Source of the DNA: a virus | DNA length: 26,499 bases | Direction: 5' to 3' (one strand) | Virus record (IMG/VR): IMGVR_UViG_3300032297_000006 | Location: 1 to 26,499 of that record | In this document: one piece after another, positions 9,198-17,364 of the stretch | How positions within the stretch are numbered: position 1 is the stretch's first letter | Layout: every line of letters begins with the position of its first letter | Notes under the pieces: model-generated | Databases searched by the model: none | The model's input: the letters and a program-made list of their open reading frames with translations, nothing else | Told to the model about the DNA's origin: nothing | Translations under genes and position numbers: made by a program

Positions 9198-10468
9198 AGG
9201 GTGATCTTTCCGCCTATGGATTTTGGTTGCGTTGTTTTGCCAGTTCGTTCCTGACGAACCTTCCGCATCATCTCATGCAGGCGGCGCACACCCTGGTCTG
9301 TAGAACCGTCCCCCAAACCAGAAACCACATCCGCCGGTATCACAAATTCAGAATCCGCAAGGCGAACCTGTTGGCGACCTTCAATGGTGCCGGGAACAAG
9401 GTCATCCATACCACCCCCTGCCCCACGAACCCTACCGCCAGTTACCTTGTCACGGAGAACATCCAGGGCATCTTCCCCAAACATATTCCTGAACCGCCCC
9501 AGAGCCTCGCTTGGGCGGGGATGCTCACCAAGCAGAGCAGCCTTGGCTTCGTTCATCACATTGGCGGTGACACCATCTTCCTTGCGGAGATTAGCCAAGC
9601 CGCCCTTGGCGAAATACCGATACTCAGGTGAATAGCCCGGCTGATACCCGGCACCTGGGGCATTCCATGTGCGGGGGTTTGCCGGAAATTGTTCCGGATA
9701 TTTGCTGGGGTCGTAAGGCTCTTCACCCGGCATCTTAGGTGGACCCATTGCGTCCATAGCAGTTGTATAAGCCCCACCAGCAGTAAGAAGCGCAGCCATC
9801 TTATTGTTTGAGACATTTTCACTGAGTTTTGAAAATGCCGCTCCAGGGTCAGATGCGATGTTTGAGAGGCGACTTCCAAATTGCATCCCTCCCTCGCCAG
9901 CAGCAGCCAGATTTCCTTCTATTCCTGTCGCTGGGCCAAGAGCGCCTTGATAACCAGCCGCCTGACCAACGCTTTCGGCGCCAGCGTAAGCTGCGTTACT
10001 TGCCATTGGGTTTAGTGCTGAAGCAGCTTGAGTTGCGGCTTCAGTTCCTCCCTGAGCCGCTCCTTGAGTTGCCCCCTGTGCCGCCGCCGCAGTGGTCTCG
10101 CCAGCCGCACTACCTACCCCAGACAGCAACTGCCCGCCAGCATAGCTAGTCACGCCACTAATCAAGCCCTGGGTCAAAGCCTGTTCGTTTGATTTGCCCT
10201 CGATCTTGGCCTTCCCCGCACTGGTTGCCCCAGCGGCAGCGGCTCCAACCAGGGGGTTCCCGCCACTCAAAACGGTGCCAGCAATACCAGCAGCCACGGG
10301 AATTAGAGAGGACCAGTTAAACGCCTCCGGCAAACCTGTATCTGGATTGCGTGTGAACTTCTTTCCAGACAGAAGCTCGATGCCACGAAGCTCCTGATCG
10401 CTGACATGGAGGAGGTTGTTATCCCCGTGCCGCCCGTACCCAGCTAAAGCTCGTGCTGTGCGTTCCAT
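9194..10468 (-). CDS. Conserved virion-associated protein, Gly/Ala-rich (424 aa)
   Basis: The N-terminus contains ALAGYGRHGDNNLLHVSDQE and then NPDTGLPEAF, a signature I recognise from many uncharacterised phage structural proteins. Residues ~55-90 are hydrophobic (IPVAAGIAGTVLSGG, LVGAAAAGATSAG). Residues ~115-165 are low-complexity Ala/Gly/Gln/Thr, consistent with amphipathic helices. A KGGLANL motif is near residue 287. The C-terminus carries VRLADSEFVIPADVVSGLGD and a basic tail, another motif shared by environmental phage proteins. No catalytic residues are evident. It sits upstream of the GNAT and probable core genes with a 4-nt overlap, so I infer a virion component, perhaps internal or membrane-interacting; the exact role is unknown. 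Confidence 0.85.
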   Translation of the reverse strand: MERTARALAGYGRHGDNNLLHVSDQELRGIELLSGKKFTRNPDTGLPEAFNWSSLIPVAAGIAGTVLSGGNPLVGAAAAGATSAGKAKIEGKSNEQALTQGLISGVTSYAGGQLLSGVGSAAGETTAAAAQGATQGAAQGGTEAATQAASALNPMASNAAYAGAESVGQAAGYQGALGPATGIEGNLAAAGEGGMQFGSRLSNIASDPGAAFSKLSENVSNNKMAALLTAGGAYTTAMDAMGPPKMPGEEPYDPSKYPEQFPANPRTWNAPGAGYQPGYSPEYRYFAKGGLANLRKEDGVTANVMNEAKAALLGEHPRPSEALGRFRNMFGEDALDVLRDKVTGGRVRGAGGGMDDLVPGTIEGRQQVRLADSEFVIPADVVSGLGDGSTDQGVRRLHEMMRKVRQERTGKTTQPKSIGGKITL

Positions 10469-10478
10469 GACATGATCC

Positions 10479-11054
10479 TCAGATTGCGATTGCTGTAGCT
10501 ATAACAGAAGGGATTGCAGGACAGAAGGCTGTTGCTGGGGCAGCTACAATCTTTACCGCCGTGTTACTGACAGCCCACATGATCTCAATGTAATCACCCC
10601 CAAGGACGGTGATCACAAAGTTCCAAGCTGCCACCAACTCAGCGGTTGAACCCTGGATGGCGACAACAGACGCGGAATTAGCAATATCAACACCGTTCTT
10701 CCTGAACCATATAAAGATGTTATGGCTGGCACCTGATGTCTGATCCAACTGTGCGGAGAACTGAATGTTGTATGTCCCACGGTTCTTGAAGGTGATGCGA
10801 GAATTGTTTGTCACGGCAATCTGATTTGACTCAGCCGTGCTATTCAAGGTCATCGCATAGGGGGTGTTGATCGCCGCAGCACTCTGAGTGGTGGTGTCAT
10901 AGAACGACCCGTAATACCCCGTTACCGCAGCGGCATTCTCAATGTTCGCAAATGACGCATCAAAGTTCTGATCAATCGCCCGGATAAGCTGATTGCCCCA
11001 CTCCCGCTCAAAGTCAGGAGGCGGAATAGGGAGGCGTGTTCTTCCCAGCCTCAT
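10479..11054 (-). CDS. Virion protein with TNF/C1q-like jelly-roll fold (191 aa)
   Basis: A short N-terminal adaptor ([20 protein letters not shown]) is followed by a beta-rich domain: [55 protein letters not shown], and [20 protein letters not shown], ending with [10 protein letters not shown]. The strand order, the [10 protein letters not shown] centre and the GDYIEI segment resemble C1q/TNF-like trimeric jelly rolls found at tips of phage fibres and on decoration proteins. The protein is common in environmental phage contigs and, to my knowledge, uncharacterised. It overlaps the gp10-like gene by 4 nt (ATGA), so it may be made in stoichiometric relation with the tail hub protein. Receptor binding or tail closure is inferred, not shown. 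Confidence 0.85.
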   Translation of the reverse strand: MRLGRTRLPIPPPDFEREWGNQLIRAIDQNFDASFANIENAAAVTGYYGSFYDTTTQSAAAINTPYAMTLNSTAESNQIAVTNNSRITFKNRGTYNIQFSAQLDQTSGASHNIFIWFRKNGVDIANSASVVAIQGSTAELVAAWNFVITVLGGDYIEIMWAVSNTAVKIVAAPATAFCPAIPSVIATAIAI

Positions 11055-13132
11055 CTCCGGCCATCCGACCTAATATCAACGCGCGGCACACCAAGTCGCC
11101 AAGCCACTCCAACGCCATCGCTCTCAACCCGCAAGCTCATCATGCGGCCTCTGAGGCGGAAGTAGGTCTGATTGGTGAATTGTTCCACGGGAAACGTAGC
11201 CGTCCTCGTGGTGTCGTTGTTCTGAGATTGCGTGAAGTTTTCGCCTGAGTAATCCTGTGCCTCAAGGACAAAGTTCACCGTTGGGTTGGCGGCACTGCTG
11301 TTCCTGAAGGTCAAGTCAGGGATCATACGCCAAGCAAACCCAAACTGTTCACCCTCACCAATCTCGATTGGCGCACTCTCAATGTATGCCTCGATAGGAG
11401 AGTATGGATTAGTTGACCCGTCATCCTGACCGATTTCATGGAAGTAGATGTACCCATCCACACCAGCCGCGCGCGGGTAATCCTCAATACCACGGTCAAT
11501 CCACGCAGTACGAACAATCGTCCCTACGCTCCAAACCTTTTCATTGTAGTTGTAGAGAACATACTTGTCATTCTCATTTGAGTTCAATGATGGATAGAAC
11601 CACCAGACCTCATTGAACGACATATTGGAACCGCCAGTAATTTTCTCAGCTTGATCCCAATTAAGATCATTGAACACATAGTCTTTCACTGAGCATGGTA
11701 ATCCAGACAGGCGACCATCCCAGGTGAAGAACCCATTTGCACCCATCCAGAACACAATGTCGTTGGCAGAAATCACAGCATTTGGCGCCGCAAGAGATGT
11801 CATACCAATACGCGCGATTGTGTATTCAAAAGGCGCACCGACATATCGAAGCGAATGAACGGAGTCATCCGTCCAAACCAAGATCTCCTGCTTGGTTTCA
11901 GACGCCGCCAGAAACTCTGATCCTGTTGGAATACGCAATCCACCCGCAGAATTGGTTTCAGATGGCGTCCATTGCGCCGGGTTTTCTGTGTCAGACCAAC
12001 GGATTAACAAACGATCCTGAACGCCTGTGATAATGTCTGAACACCCGAAAGCAATAACCTTCCTGTCCAAATCAGACACAATGATCTGGCGGGAAACTGC
12101 CGGGGTATCTGACGCCCCAGGAAGAGAAGAAAGCTCAACAGCCCTGCCGCCAAGACCAATGGCGTTTGACCAGTAGTAAATCCCGGCATCGCGTGGGTTG
12201 ATAATCAAATCCTGCCCGAAGTTATCAGCAGACCACAAACGAAGTCGTGTACCGGAAACCTCGGTGTCAGATGCCGCCCCCCATCCAGTTCCAGTAAGCG
12301 CATTCATTGAAGTAGAGGAAACTGTTTGAGAAACCCCCACCGTGTAGGTGCCAACACCGCCCGTTCCTGTGCCGAGAGCGGTAATGTATGTGGCACTTGA
12401 ACCCGGAGGGCTGGCAGAAACTCCAGTACCTGTAATCAACTGCCCAACAGCCAGGGTTCCAGACACAACAGCACTTACGGTCAGCGTTGTGCCGCTGATA
12501 GACCCGGTAAATGTGACGCTAGAGCTAGCAATGATCCCACCCCATGTTCCGGCACCCCAGCCATTCGCATAAAGGGTTGAGTCAAGGCCAGTGTTAAGCT
12601 GAAAGACAGCAGTGACACTACCTCCGCCCGTTGCGGTTGAGCTTGCAGCAGAAGGCGCAGTAATAGTGAAGGTTGAAGATGTAATAGAATCAACGACCTG
12701 AAACTCACCATTCAAGGTGAGACCACCAACAGCGCTCGCCCCTGAAAATGTCACGAAATCATCGGCAAAAGCACCGTGATTTGGAATAGTGACGAGAACA
12801 GTTGTTGATCCATTCGTTGTAGAGAATGGATTTGATTGAGTAATTGTCGTGCGAATAGGCGTGATGTCATAAAATCTGCCGCCACGCTCGATGTAGTATT
12901 TAAGATTTGTGCCAACACCTAGAAAGTAGTTTCCGGTTAAATCTGAAAACGGCAATAAGTTACGGCAAGTTCCAACAAATGTTTCCGTCACTGCCTGTTG
13001 CCAGCCACCAATCTTTTCAGGCGCTCCAGCACGGAATCGCACCTTATCCGCATCAGACCATGAGCCAGATGACGAGTAACGAGACCCGTCATGCTGAACA
13101 CCTGGAGTGAATTGGAGTTTCTTTAGTGGCAT
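11051..13132 (-). CDS. Tail stabilisation protein, P22 gp10-like beta-propeller (693 aa)
   Basis: The start ATG is preceded by GAGG at 13141-13144 with 8-nt spacing. The N-terminus ([20 protein letters not shown], then [20 protein letters not shown]) and the centre ([42 protein letters not shown]-like strands, [14 protein letters not shown]) form the repeated beta-blade pattern of the podoviral tail-hub/DNA-stabilisation family related to P22 gp10. In P22 this protein helps close the portal channel and binds tailspikes. Residues about 203-280 form a Thr/Gly/Ser-rich module that interrupts the normal GWGAGTWG-to-RLWS stretch and looks like an insertion. The fold assignment is from memory of the family; the insertion is seen directly. 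The downstream jelly-roll gene overlaps by 4 nt. Confidence 0.9.
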   Translation of the reverse strand: MPLKKLQFTPGVQHDGSRYSSSGSWSDADKVRFRAGAPEKIGGWQQAVTETFVGTCRNLLPFSDLTGNYFLGVGTNLKYYIERGGRFYDITPIRTTITQSNPFSTTNGSTTVLVTIPNHGAFADDFVTFSGASAVGGLTLNGEFQVVDSITSSTFTITAPSAASSTATGGGSVTAVFQLNTGLDSTLYANGWGAGTWGGIIASSSVTFTGSISGTTLTVSAVVSGTLAVGQLITGTGVSASPPGSSATYITALGTGTGGVGTYTVGVSQTVSSTSMNALTGTGWGAASDTEVSGTRLRLWSADNFGQDLIINPRDAGIYYWSNAIGLGGRAVELSSLPGASDTPAVSRQIIVSDLDRKVIAFGCSDIITGVQDRLLIRWSDTENPAQWTPSETNSAGGLRIPTGSEFLAASETKQEILVWTDDSVHSLRYVGAPFEYTIARIGMTSLAAPNAVISANDIVFWMGANGFFTWDGRLSGLPCSVKDYVFNDLNWDQAEKITGGSNMSFNEVWWFYPSLNSNENDKYVLYNYNEKVWSVGTIVRTAWIDRGIEDYPRAAGVDGYIYFHEIGQDDGSTNPYSPIEAYIESAPIEIGEGEQFGFAWRMIPDLTFRNSSAANPTVNFVLEAQDYSGENFTQSQNNDTTRTATFPVEQFTNQTYFRLRGRMMSLRVESDGVGVAWRLGVPRVDIRSDGRR

Positions 13133-13186
13133 ATCATGGGCCTCGAATGATTTGAGTCATTCAGTTTCGCAGAGAATTGTTTTGCC
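13133..13186 (-). promoter_or_regulatory. Short spacer before the gp10-like gene with a small hairpin and RBS
   Basis: This 54-nt spacer is the longest region without coding potential in an otherwise seamless operon. It contains an inverted repeat, GAATGA and TCATTC with a 6-nt loop, at 13145-13162, and directly after it (in transcription sense) GAGG at 13141-13144, 8 nt before the ATG. No U-run follows the stem, so it does not look like an intrinsic terminator. It may modulate translation or be an RNA-processing site; the stem is short and could be chance. Confidence 0.35.
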
Positions 13187-13786
13187 TCACTCGTACAGGA
13201 TGTTGATGGACCCGGCGTCAAACGCATCGGTGCCATTGACAGTTGTGATGCGAACACGGTCAAGAGTAGCGGATAATGCTTTAGCGCCACCTACGAGATA
13301 TCCGGCTCCGCGCGAAGAATCAGTCAGCGCGCCTTGAGCGACCCAAGTGTTGCTGGTTAGGTTTGTGATGACCACAGCACCATTTATCGTGTCAGCAGCA
13401 AGAGCAGATCGGATACCAAAACCTGTTGTAATTGTTGCCGCATTAACTGACGTGGCATCAGTTAATTGAACACCTGTACCTAAATAACCTGTCGTTTCAA
13501 CCCCACCAGAGTCCCCAAGCTGGATTTGCTTGATACTCGTGCCGCCCGTGCTGACGCCATTAAACATAATCGTGATGCGTTTTACCCAAGACGGGATTCC
13601 AGTAAAGTCAATAGACGTACCGCTGGTGCTGGCTTGCGAGGTTCCAGAAACCAGAGGATAAATGTTCGTAGCCACTCCGCCAACCTGTAACGTGCCTTGA
13701 ATTGCGGTATTTCCACTCGCATCCAGGACAATGTTGTTTGTCGCAGAAGATTCATGCTTCAGGTTGGTGGATTGTAGGGTGGACAT
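13187..13786 (-). CDS. Tail-fibre-like protein, paralogue of the 194-aa protein (199 aa)
   Basis: The N-terminal ~40 residues (NLKHESSATNNIVLDASGNT, then TLQVGG) are a fibre-type connector. The C-terminal ~150 residues carry SGTSIDFTGIPSWVKRITIM, FNGVSTGG, TGFGIRS, NTWVAQG, and end LDRVRITTVNGTDAFDAGSI. This domain is shared with the gene at 14772-15356, including its first and last blocks almost unchanged. Beta-rich composition and the neighbourhood of fibre genes suggest a receptor-facing or fibre-tip module; the binding target is unknown. Translation is probably coupled to the preceding gene, because its AGGAG lies inside that gene's final codons. Confidence 0.87.
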   Translation of the reverse strand: MSTLQSTNLKHESSATNNIVLDASGNTAIQGTLQVGGVATNIYPLVSGTSQASTSGTSIDFTGIPSWVKRITIMFNGVSTGGTSIKQIQLGDSGGVETTGYLGTGVQLTDATSVNAATITTGFGIRSALAADTINGAVVITNLTSNTWVAQGALTDSSRGAGYLVGGAKALSATLDRVRITTVNGTDAFDAGSINILYE

Positions 13787-13787
13787 T

Positions 13788-14021
13788 TTAAACTCCTAAC
13801 GCAGCCTTGATTTCATCTGGTGTCGTAGCCGCATCAATGGCAATTTGCACCGCCGCATACTTATCACGAATTGCCTGCCGGGCGGCTTCTGCATCTGCTT
13901 CCGCAGTGCCGGGGATGCGCTTGGCAATCACCTCATCATGCGGAGCAAACTCAACAGCACGGGCCGCACGGCGCATATCATGCGCGATGACCTTGGCTTT
14001 GGTGATGTCAATTCGGATCAT
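13788..14021 (-). CDS. Small conserved phage protein beside fibre genes (77 aa)
   Basis: This is an all-helical, charged protein: ITKAKVIAHDMRRAARAVEF, IPGTAEADAEAARQAIRDKY, and a C-terminal helix DAATTPDEIKAALG. The layout and sequence resemble small proteins found downstream of fibre genes in many environmental phages, sometimes annotated as tail-fibre assembly or as hypothetical. It overlaps the preceding 70-aa gene by 4 nt (ATGA), so the two are likely made together and may act together. A chaperone or assembly role for adjacent fibres is possible, but no defining motif is present. Confidence 0.85.
   Translation of the reverse strand: MIRIDITKAKVIAHDMRRAARAVEFAPHDEVIAKRIPGTAEADAEAARQAIRDKYAAVQIAIDAATTPDEIKAALGV
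13793..13797 (-). promoter_or_regulatory. Ribosome binding site AGGAG inside the previous coding sequence
   Basis: AGGAG is located in the last codons of the 77-aa gene, 6 nt before the ATG at 13786. The preceding gene's TAA lies between the two. This confirms the start of the 199-aa tail protein and implies reinitiation by terminating ribosomes. Confidence 0.7.
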
Positions 14022-14230
14022 TGTTCATCCTCCACATAGGTCCAAGCGTTGCGGAAGGTGCGGTCTGATGGAATGTCAGTGACATCCACAATCTTGTATG
14101 GCTTACCCTCCGGCACAACTTTTCCCGCCAGCAGCGCCATGGTGTTGCCTTCCTGCGCCAGCCACTCAGGGGCTGGGATAACCACCACAACACCACCGTC
14201 ATCTTTGGGATATATGATCCGGTTATTCAC
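14018..14230 (-). CDS. Small conserved phage protein, GTG start (70 aa)
   Basis: The first codon is GTG at 14230. AAGGA at 14237-14241 with 6-nt spacing supports it, and no ATG lies near the front of the frame. The sequence begins NNRIIYPKDDGGVVVVIPAP, contains PEGKPYKIVDVTDIPSDRTF and ends RNAWTYVEDE. The RIIYP, PYKIVD and IPSDRTFRNAW blocks recur in short phage proteins encoded beside fibres and next to a helical partner like the overlapping 77-aa gene. I infer a fibre-associated or assembly function with low certainty; the family is, as far as I know, uncharacterised. Confidence 0.83.
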   Translation of the reverse strand: MNNRIIYPKDDGGVVVVIPAPEWLAQEGNTMALLAGKVVPEGKPYKIVDVTDIPSDRTFRNAWTYVEDEQ

Positions 14231-14241
14231 TGTTTTTCCTT

Positions 14242-14763
14242 TCAGCGGAAAATTGCAAGATCAACCAAAGTCGGGTCCAAATCAGTCAATGTTGTCGCGT
14301 TTGTGTTTGATGCGACAAAAGTTCTTAGCTGAGCGGTTCCTGAAGTTCTATTGTCAATAGTGAAAAGACCAAGTCTGGAAAACTGATCTAGGATTTTGTT
14401 GTGCATCACAGCGGTAAAGTTGGCATCAGGCAAAGCGGTGTTAAAATTTACCGTGTAATTTCCCGCGCCGTTATCAGTAATACTCTGGACATTACCGCTG
14501 GCCCGAATTGCCACCGTACCCTGCCCATTGAAATTCACCCAAGCCCGGCATCCATACGCTGTGGCAACGGAGCCGTAGCCGGAGTTAAATTGGAAATTTG
14601 CGCTACTATCAAACTGCCCAACAACGGCTCCACCCTCAGAGAAGGAAATCGTATCAGCGCCAAAATAAACGCCAGTGTTTGTGTCGGTTCCTTGAAGGGC
14701 TGGAGTGGAGGCAGAGCCGTCAACACCCGCGATACCTGTGGAGCCTGAGATGGTGATGGGCAT
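14242..14763 (-). CDS. Short tail-fibre protein (173 aa)
   Basis: The N-terminus has ASTPALQGTDTNTGVYFGAD followed by TISFSEGG, the knob motif seen in many phage fibres and also in the 515-aa fibre of this window (TGDTNTGIFFPAADTIAFSE). The C-terminal ~100 residues contain CRAWVNFNGQGTVAIRASGN, then VQSITDNGAGNYTVNFNTAL, a compact beta domain widely distributed in tail fibre proteins. Length is short for a whole fibre, so it is probably a fibre tip or an accessory trimer attached to another fibre. Its stop is 11 nt before the GTG of the 70-aa gene. Confidence 0.87.
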   Translation of the reverse strand: MPITISGSTGIAGVDGSASTPALQGTDTNTGVYFGADTISFSEGGAVVGQFDSSANFQFNSGYGSVATAYGCRAWVNFNGQGTVAIRASGNVQSITDNGAGNYTVNFNTALPDANFTAVMHNKILDQFSRLGLFTIDNRTSGTAQLRTFVASNTNATTLTDLDPTLVDLAIFR

Positions 14764-14771
14764 ATTTTACC

Positions 14772-15356
14772 TCACTCGTAAATGATGTTGATGCTACCCG
14801 CATCAAAGGTGTCGGTGCCGCCGACAGTCGTGATGCGTACGCGATCTAGGGTGCCGGAAAGAGCAATAGTTCCAGCAGTTGATATAAATGCAGCTCCATC
14901 TGATCTTGCGAGAGTACCTGCTGCAACCCAAGTATTTCCGGTCACGATACTGATAACTACAGTCCCGTGGAATACTGCGGCGGCAGACCCTGCTCTGACT
15001 CCAAAACCAGTGGAAAATAATGTTGCCGTTAATGCCGGGCCATCTGTAGATGATCCTAAGTATCCGCTAGTTGTAAAACTGGTAGAACCAATTTGGATTA
15101 AGAGGTTATTTGTCCCATTTGTACTCACCCCGCTGAAGATCACCGTCACCCGCTTTACCCAAGACGGAATGCCAGTAAAGTCAATGCTGGTGCCACTGGT
15201 GCTGGCCTGCACGGTGCCTTGAGTCAAAGCACTAGAGCTTCCTGCCACCACCACGTTGCCAGTGCCTGCCGGGAAGGTGGCAGTGTAATCTGTTGCCGTG
15301 CTGGGCGTGGTCAGGGTGACAGAGCCACCGCCAGTTGAATTGAGCTTTACGGGCAT
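14772..15356 (-). CDS. Tail-fibre-like protein, paralogue of the 199-aa protein (194 aa)
   Basis: The N-terminal ~45 residues (VKLNSTGGGSVTLTTPSTAT, TFPAGTGNVV) match the fibre-shaft start common in phage structural proteins. After TQGTV begins the domain shared with the protein at 13187-13786: TSIDFTGIPSWVKRVTVIFS, GVSTNG, STGFGVRAGSA, GNTWVAAGTL and LDRVRITTVGGTDTFDAGSI. Different N-termini on a common C-terminal domain suggest module exchange, with the shared part as the adhesin or trimerisation unit. It lies 1 nt after the upstream fibre gene's stop, in a single fibre operon. Confidence 0.87.
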   Translation of the reverse strand: MPVKLNSTGGGSVTLTTPSTATDYTATFPAGTGNVVVAGSSSALTQGTVQASTSGTSIDFTGIPSWVKRVTVIFSGVSTNGTNNLLIQIGSTSFTTSGYLGSSTDGPALTATLFSTGFGVRAGSAAAVFHGTVVISIVTGNTWVAAGTLARSDGAAFISTAGTIALSGTLDRVRITTVGGTDTFDAGSINIIYE

Positions 15357-15357
15357 C

Positions 15358-16803
15358 TTATGTCACCGTCCATGTTGAGCCAGAGGGTATTGTCACCGTT
15401 GCACCGCTGTTGATCGTGATGGGTCCGAATGTACCAGCATTCTGCCCAGAAGGAATAGAATAATTTGTCGTTACCGTCTGGTCGTTTAGGTAGAAGATTT
15501 TGTCGGCCCCGCCGCCAGCAGCACCGCCGCCAATACTTCCCCAGAGCGTTCCATTATACCCCTCAAACGAGGCGCTGGTGCTGTTGAACCGAATATACCC
15601 AGCAGCCGGAGTTGGCCGCTGCGCCTCCGTCCCAACGGGAAGAAGCATTGCATTGGTCGAGAGTACAGAAAGGGTTGCTGCCCCGTTAGAAACCCTCACC
15701 CGCTCAGTTGGAGTTCCAGATCCATCACTTGTAACGCTGAAAGACAAACCACCCGGCATATCCCCTGTCGTGAGGATTGCGGTGCCAGTTCCAGTGCCAG
15801 CGCCAGTTGCTGTGAAAAGCGCACCAACAGTATTTGATGCGGCCCCAATAAGCGTGAAGTCAGTGGTCCCAATCGTCAGGATGCGATACGAAAGGCCAAC
15901 CACAAATGTTCCTGCGGTCTGACCGGGAACGCCATCCACAAACCCGCTAATTGCAGCAGCGGGTCTGAAATCAGCTCCATCATCACCATTGAAAACAATA
16001 GACCCAAGGCTATCACCATTGGTGACAATCCCTTGAGTTCCTATCGTTCCAGATTTTGATTTCGCAAGATACAGAAACGCAGGGCTTGTTGCGGAGTTTG
16101 ACCAATCAACAATCGCCTCACCCGAAGTAGATGGCGTTGTACCTTGAATCTGAACCTGGGGAGTTCTTGATGTCCCGCCAGTATCCTTGATGTTTGTTGA
16201 GGCAGAGGTGTAGCCCACAACAACCCTGCCGCTCGCGTCTATGATAAACGGCGATGAGTCAGGATTGGCGCTATCCTCAACCAACAAAGCATTGCCAGTG
16301 CCTGTCTGGGTGATGCGAAGAAGCTCTGATGCGGAGCTATCTGCAATCACCACCTTGGTAGCAGTAATGCTGCCCAACGAAGCGTCACTTGCCCTGATAG
16401 GAACGGAAGCAAGGACAACATTGGTGCCGTCACAATACATGACTTGCGTAAAGCCATTCGCAAGCGTCACGCCAGTTCCGGCTGATGTCTTTACCGTAAC
16501 AGAGTAGCCGCCTGTTGTGGCGTTGCGAACCACATAAAGCTTATTGACTGCTGGAACGATAAGATTTGCGTTTGCGCTTAATGTGCCACCAAGAACCAAT
16601 ACGGCATTTCTGGATTGATCTGATACACCATTTGCCACAGATAGGGTGGTAGATGCGCCAGACATAGTGATGTTGACAACACCAGTAATTGCCTGCTCAA
16701 GCAGGGTGCCAAGGTTGGTGTTGGTCGTGTTGCCCCAGTTAGCAGCCTGCTCACCGTTGCCGATAAGCTCAAGCCGTAGGGACGTTGAAAAGGTACTGGG
16801 CAT
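15358..16803 (-). CDS. Tail fibre protein (481 aa), mosaic
   Basis: N-terminus FSTSLRLELIGNGEQAANWG then TNTNLGTLLEQAI is a virion-attachment domain common to phage fibres. Residues ~160-200 (LLRITQTGTGNALLVEDSAN, GRVVVG) are shared with the 515-aa fibre. About 296-346 is a Thr/Gly-rich module (YRILTIGTTDFTLIGAASNT, then TATGAGTGTGT) lodged inside the DGVPG...DMPGGLSFS motif. About 395-425 (QRPTPAAGYIRFNSTSASFE) is a typical fibre knob. The C-terminus repeats the other fibre's end: NYSIPSG, GPITINSGATVTIPSGSTWT. The protein probably forms trimeric fibres that bind the host; the receptor cannot be read from the sequence. Confidence 0.9.
   Translation of the reverse strand: MPSTFSTSLRLELIGNGEQAANWGNTTNTNLGTLLEQAITGVVNITMSGASTTLSVANGVSDQSRNAVLVLGGTLSANANLIVPAVNKLYVVRNATTGGYSVTVKTSAGTGVTLANGFTQVMYCDGTNVVLASVPIRASDASLGSITATKVVIADSSASELLRITQTGTGNALLVEDSANPDSSPFIIDASGRVVVGYTSASTNIKDTGGTSRTPQVQIQGTTPSTSGEAIVDWSNSATSPAFLYLAKSKSGTIGTQGIVTNGDSLGSIVFNGDDGADFRPAAAISGFVDGVPGQTAGTFVVGLSYRILTIGTTDFTLIGAASNTVGALFTATGAGTGTGTAILTTGDMPGGLSFSVTSDGSGTPTERVRVSNGAATLSVLSTNAMLLPVGTEAQRPTPAAGYIRFNSTSASFEGYNGTLWGSIGGGAAGGGADKIFYLNDQTVTTNYSIPSGQNAGTFGPITINSGATVTIPSGSTWTVT
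15766..15918 (-). other. Inserted Thr/Gly-rich module in the 481-aa fibre
   Basis: Approximately residues 296-346 (YRILTIGTTDFTLIG, SNTVGALFTATGAGTGTGT) separate DGVPG from DMPGGLSFS. In the 515-aa fibre the corresponding motif is continuous (VDGTPAVNDMPGRILFSTTP), so the block looks like a clean domain insertion. I recognise the block as recurrent in environmental phage fibres; borders are approximate. Confidence 0.65.
16259..16320 (-). repeat. Duplicated fibre module, copy A
   Basis: By direct comparison, 57 of 62 bases match 19702-19763. The segment encodes part of LRITQTGxGNALLVEDSANPD in both fibre genes. The similarity at nucleotide level points to recent duplication or recombination rather than only ancient homology. 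Confidence 0.8.
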
Positions 16804-16814
16804 CTACCCTACCC

Positions 16815-17363
16815 TCAGCAAGAGATGGAGTAAGTGACGGTCAAAGTGTCGCCGCTCAACACGGAGCGAGCCACAGCAAAGTCAGCGGCTGAGAACAGGA
16901 TGCCCGTGGTGCCGCCCTTGGTGTTGTTGGTGGTGATAAAGCATCCACCCACCGTAGCCGTGCCGTTGATGTTAAACACCGCAGGGGAAGCATTGTTGTT
17001 CGTGGCGCCAGCAGAAGCCGAGGCGGCAGTGTATGTCGGGCGATTGGCATTTGAATACGCCGTGATCTCGGTCCATGACTTCGATGACATCGTGTCAGCC
17101 GCGCTGATCGAACCAGCGGTCTTCAAGCCAACAAAGAAGGCGGCGGTGTAACCAGACCCAAGGAAATACTTATCCAACAGGTCGTTCTTACCAACCGTGA
17201 CGACAAGGTTGTTGAAGTCATCTTCCCATCGAATAGAGCCATCAGCAGCCCGGCACACCACCTTGAAGGTGCCGCCAATACCAATGACATCCGAGACAGC
17301 ATGACGGGCCACTAGACCCGCAGCAGCCCCGTCAGTGATCTCGATAGTGTCTTTGGGGTTCAT
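16815..17363 (-). CDS. Conserved phage structural protein, beta-rich (182 aa)
   Basis: After a polar start (PKDTIEITDGAAAGLVARHA) comes GTFKVVCRAADGSIRWEDDF, then NLVVTVGKNDLLDKYF, SKSWTEITAYSNANRPTYTA, and a Thr/Ser/Gly-rich C-terminus with FNINGTATVGGCFITTNNTK and TYSISC. The pattern of a wedge of W-E-D-x-x-x-N-L-V followed by a long beta region is one I recognise from uncharacterised podovirus-like virion proteins near fibres. There is no enzymatic motif. Placed between the repeat protein and a fibre gene, it is probably a minor tail or fibre-base component; this is inference. Confidence 0.85.
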   Translation of the reverse strand: MNPKDTIEITDGAAAGLVARHAVSDVIGIGGTFKVVCRAADGSIRWEDDFNNLVVTVGKNDLLDKYFLGSGYTAAFFVGLKTAGSISAADTMSSKSWTEITAYSNANRPTYTAASASAGATNNNASPAVFNINGTATVGGCFITTNNTKGGTTGILFSAADFAVARSVLSGDTLTVTYSISC

Positions 17364-17364
17364 G

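Noticed and set aside
13145-13162. Intrinsic terminator before the gp10-like gene
   Set aside because: The stem is only 6 bp and no U-tract follows in the transcription direction; the operon clearly continues.
15500-15922. Plus-strand Pro/Val-rich frame opposite the 481-aa fibre
   Set aside because: Complement of Gly/Thr/Ala-rich fibre codons; the minus-strand frame has recognisable fibre modules and a proper start.
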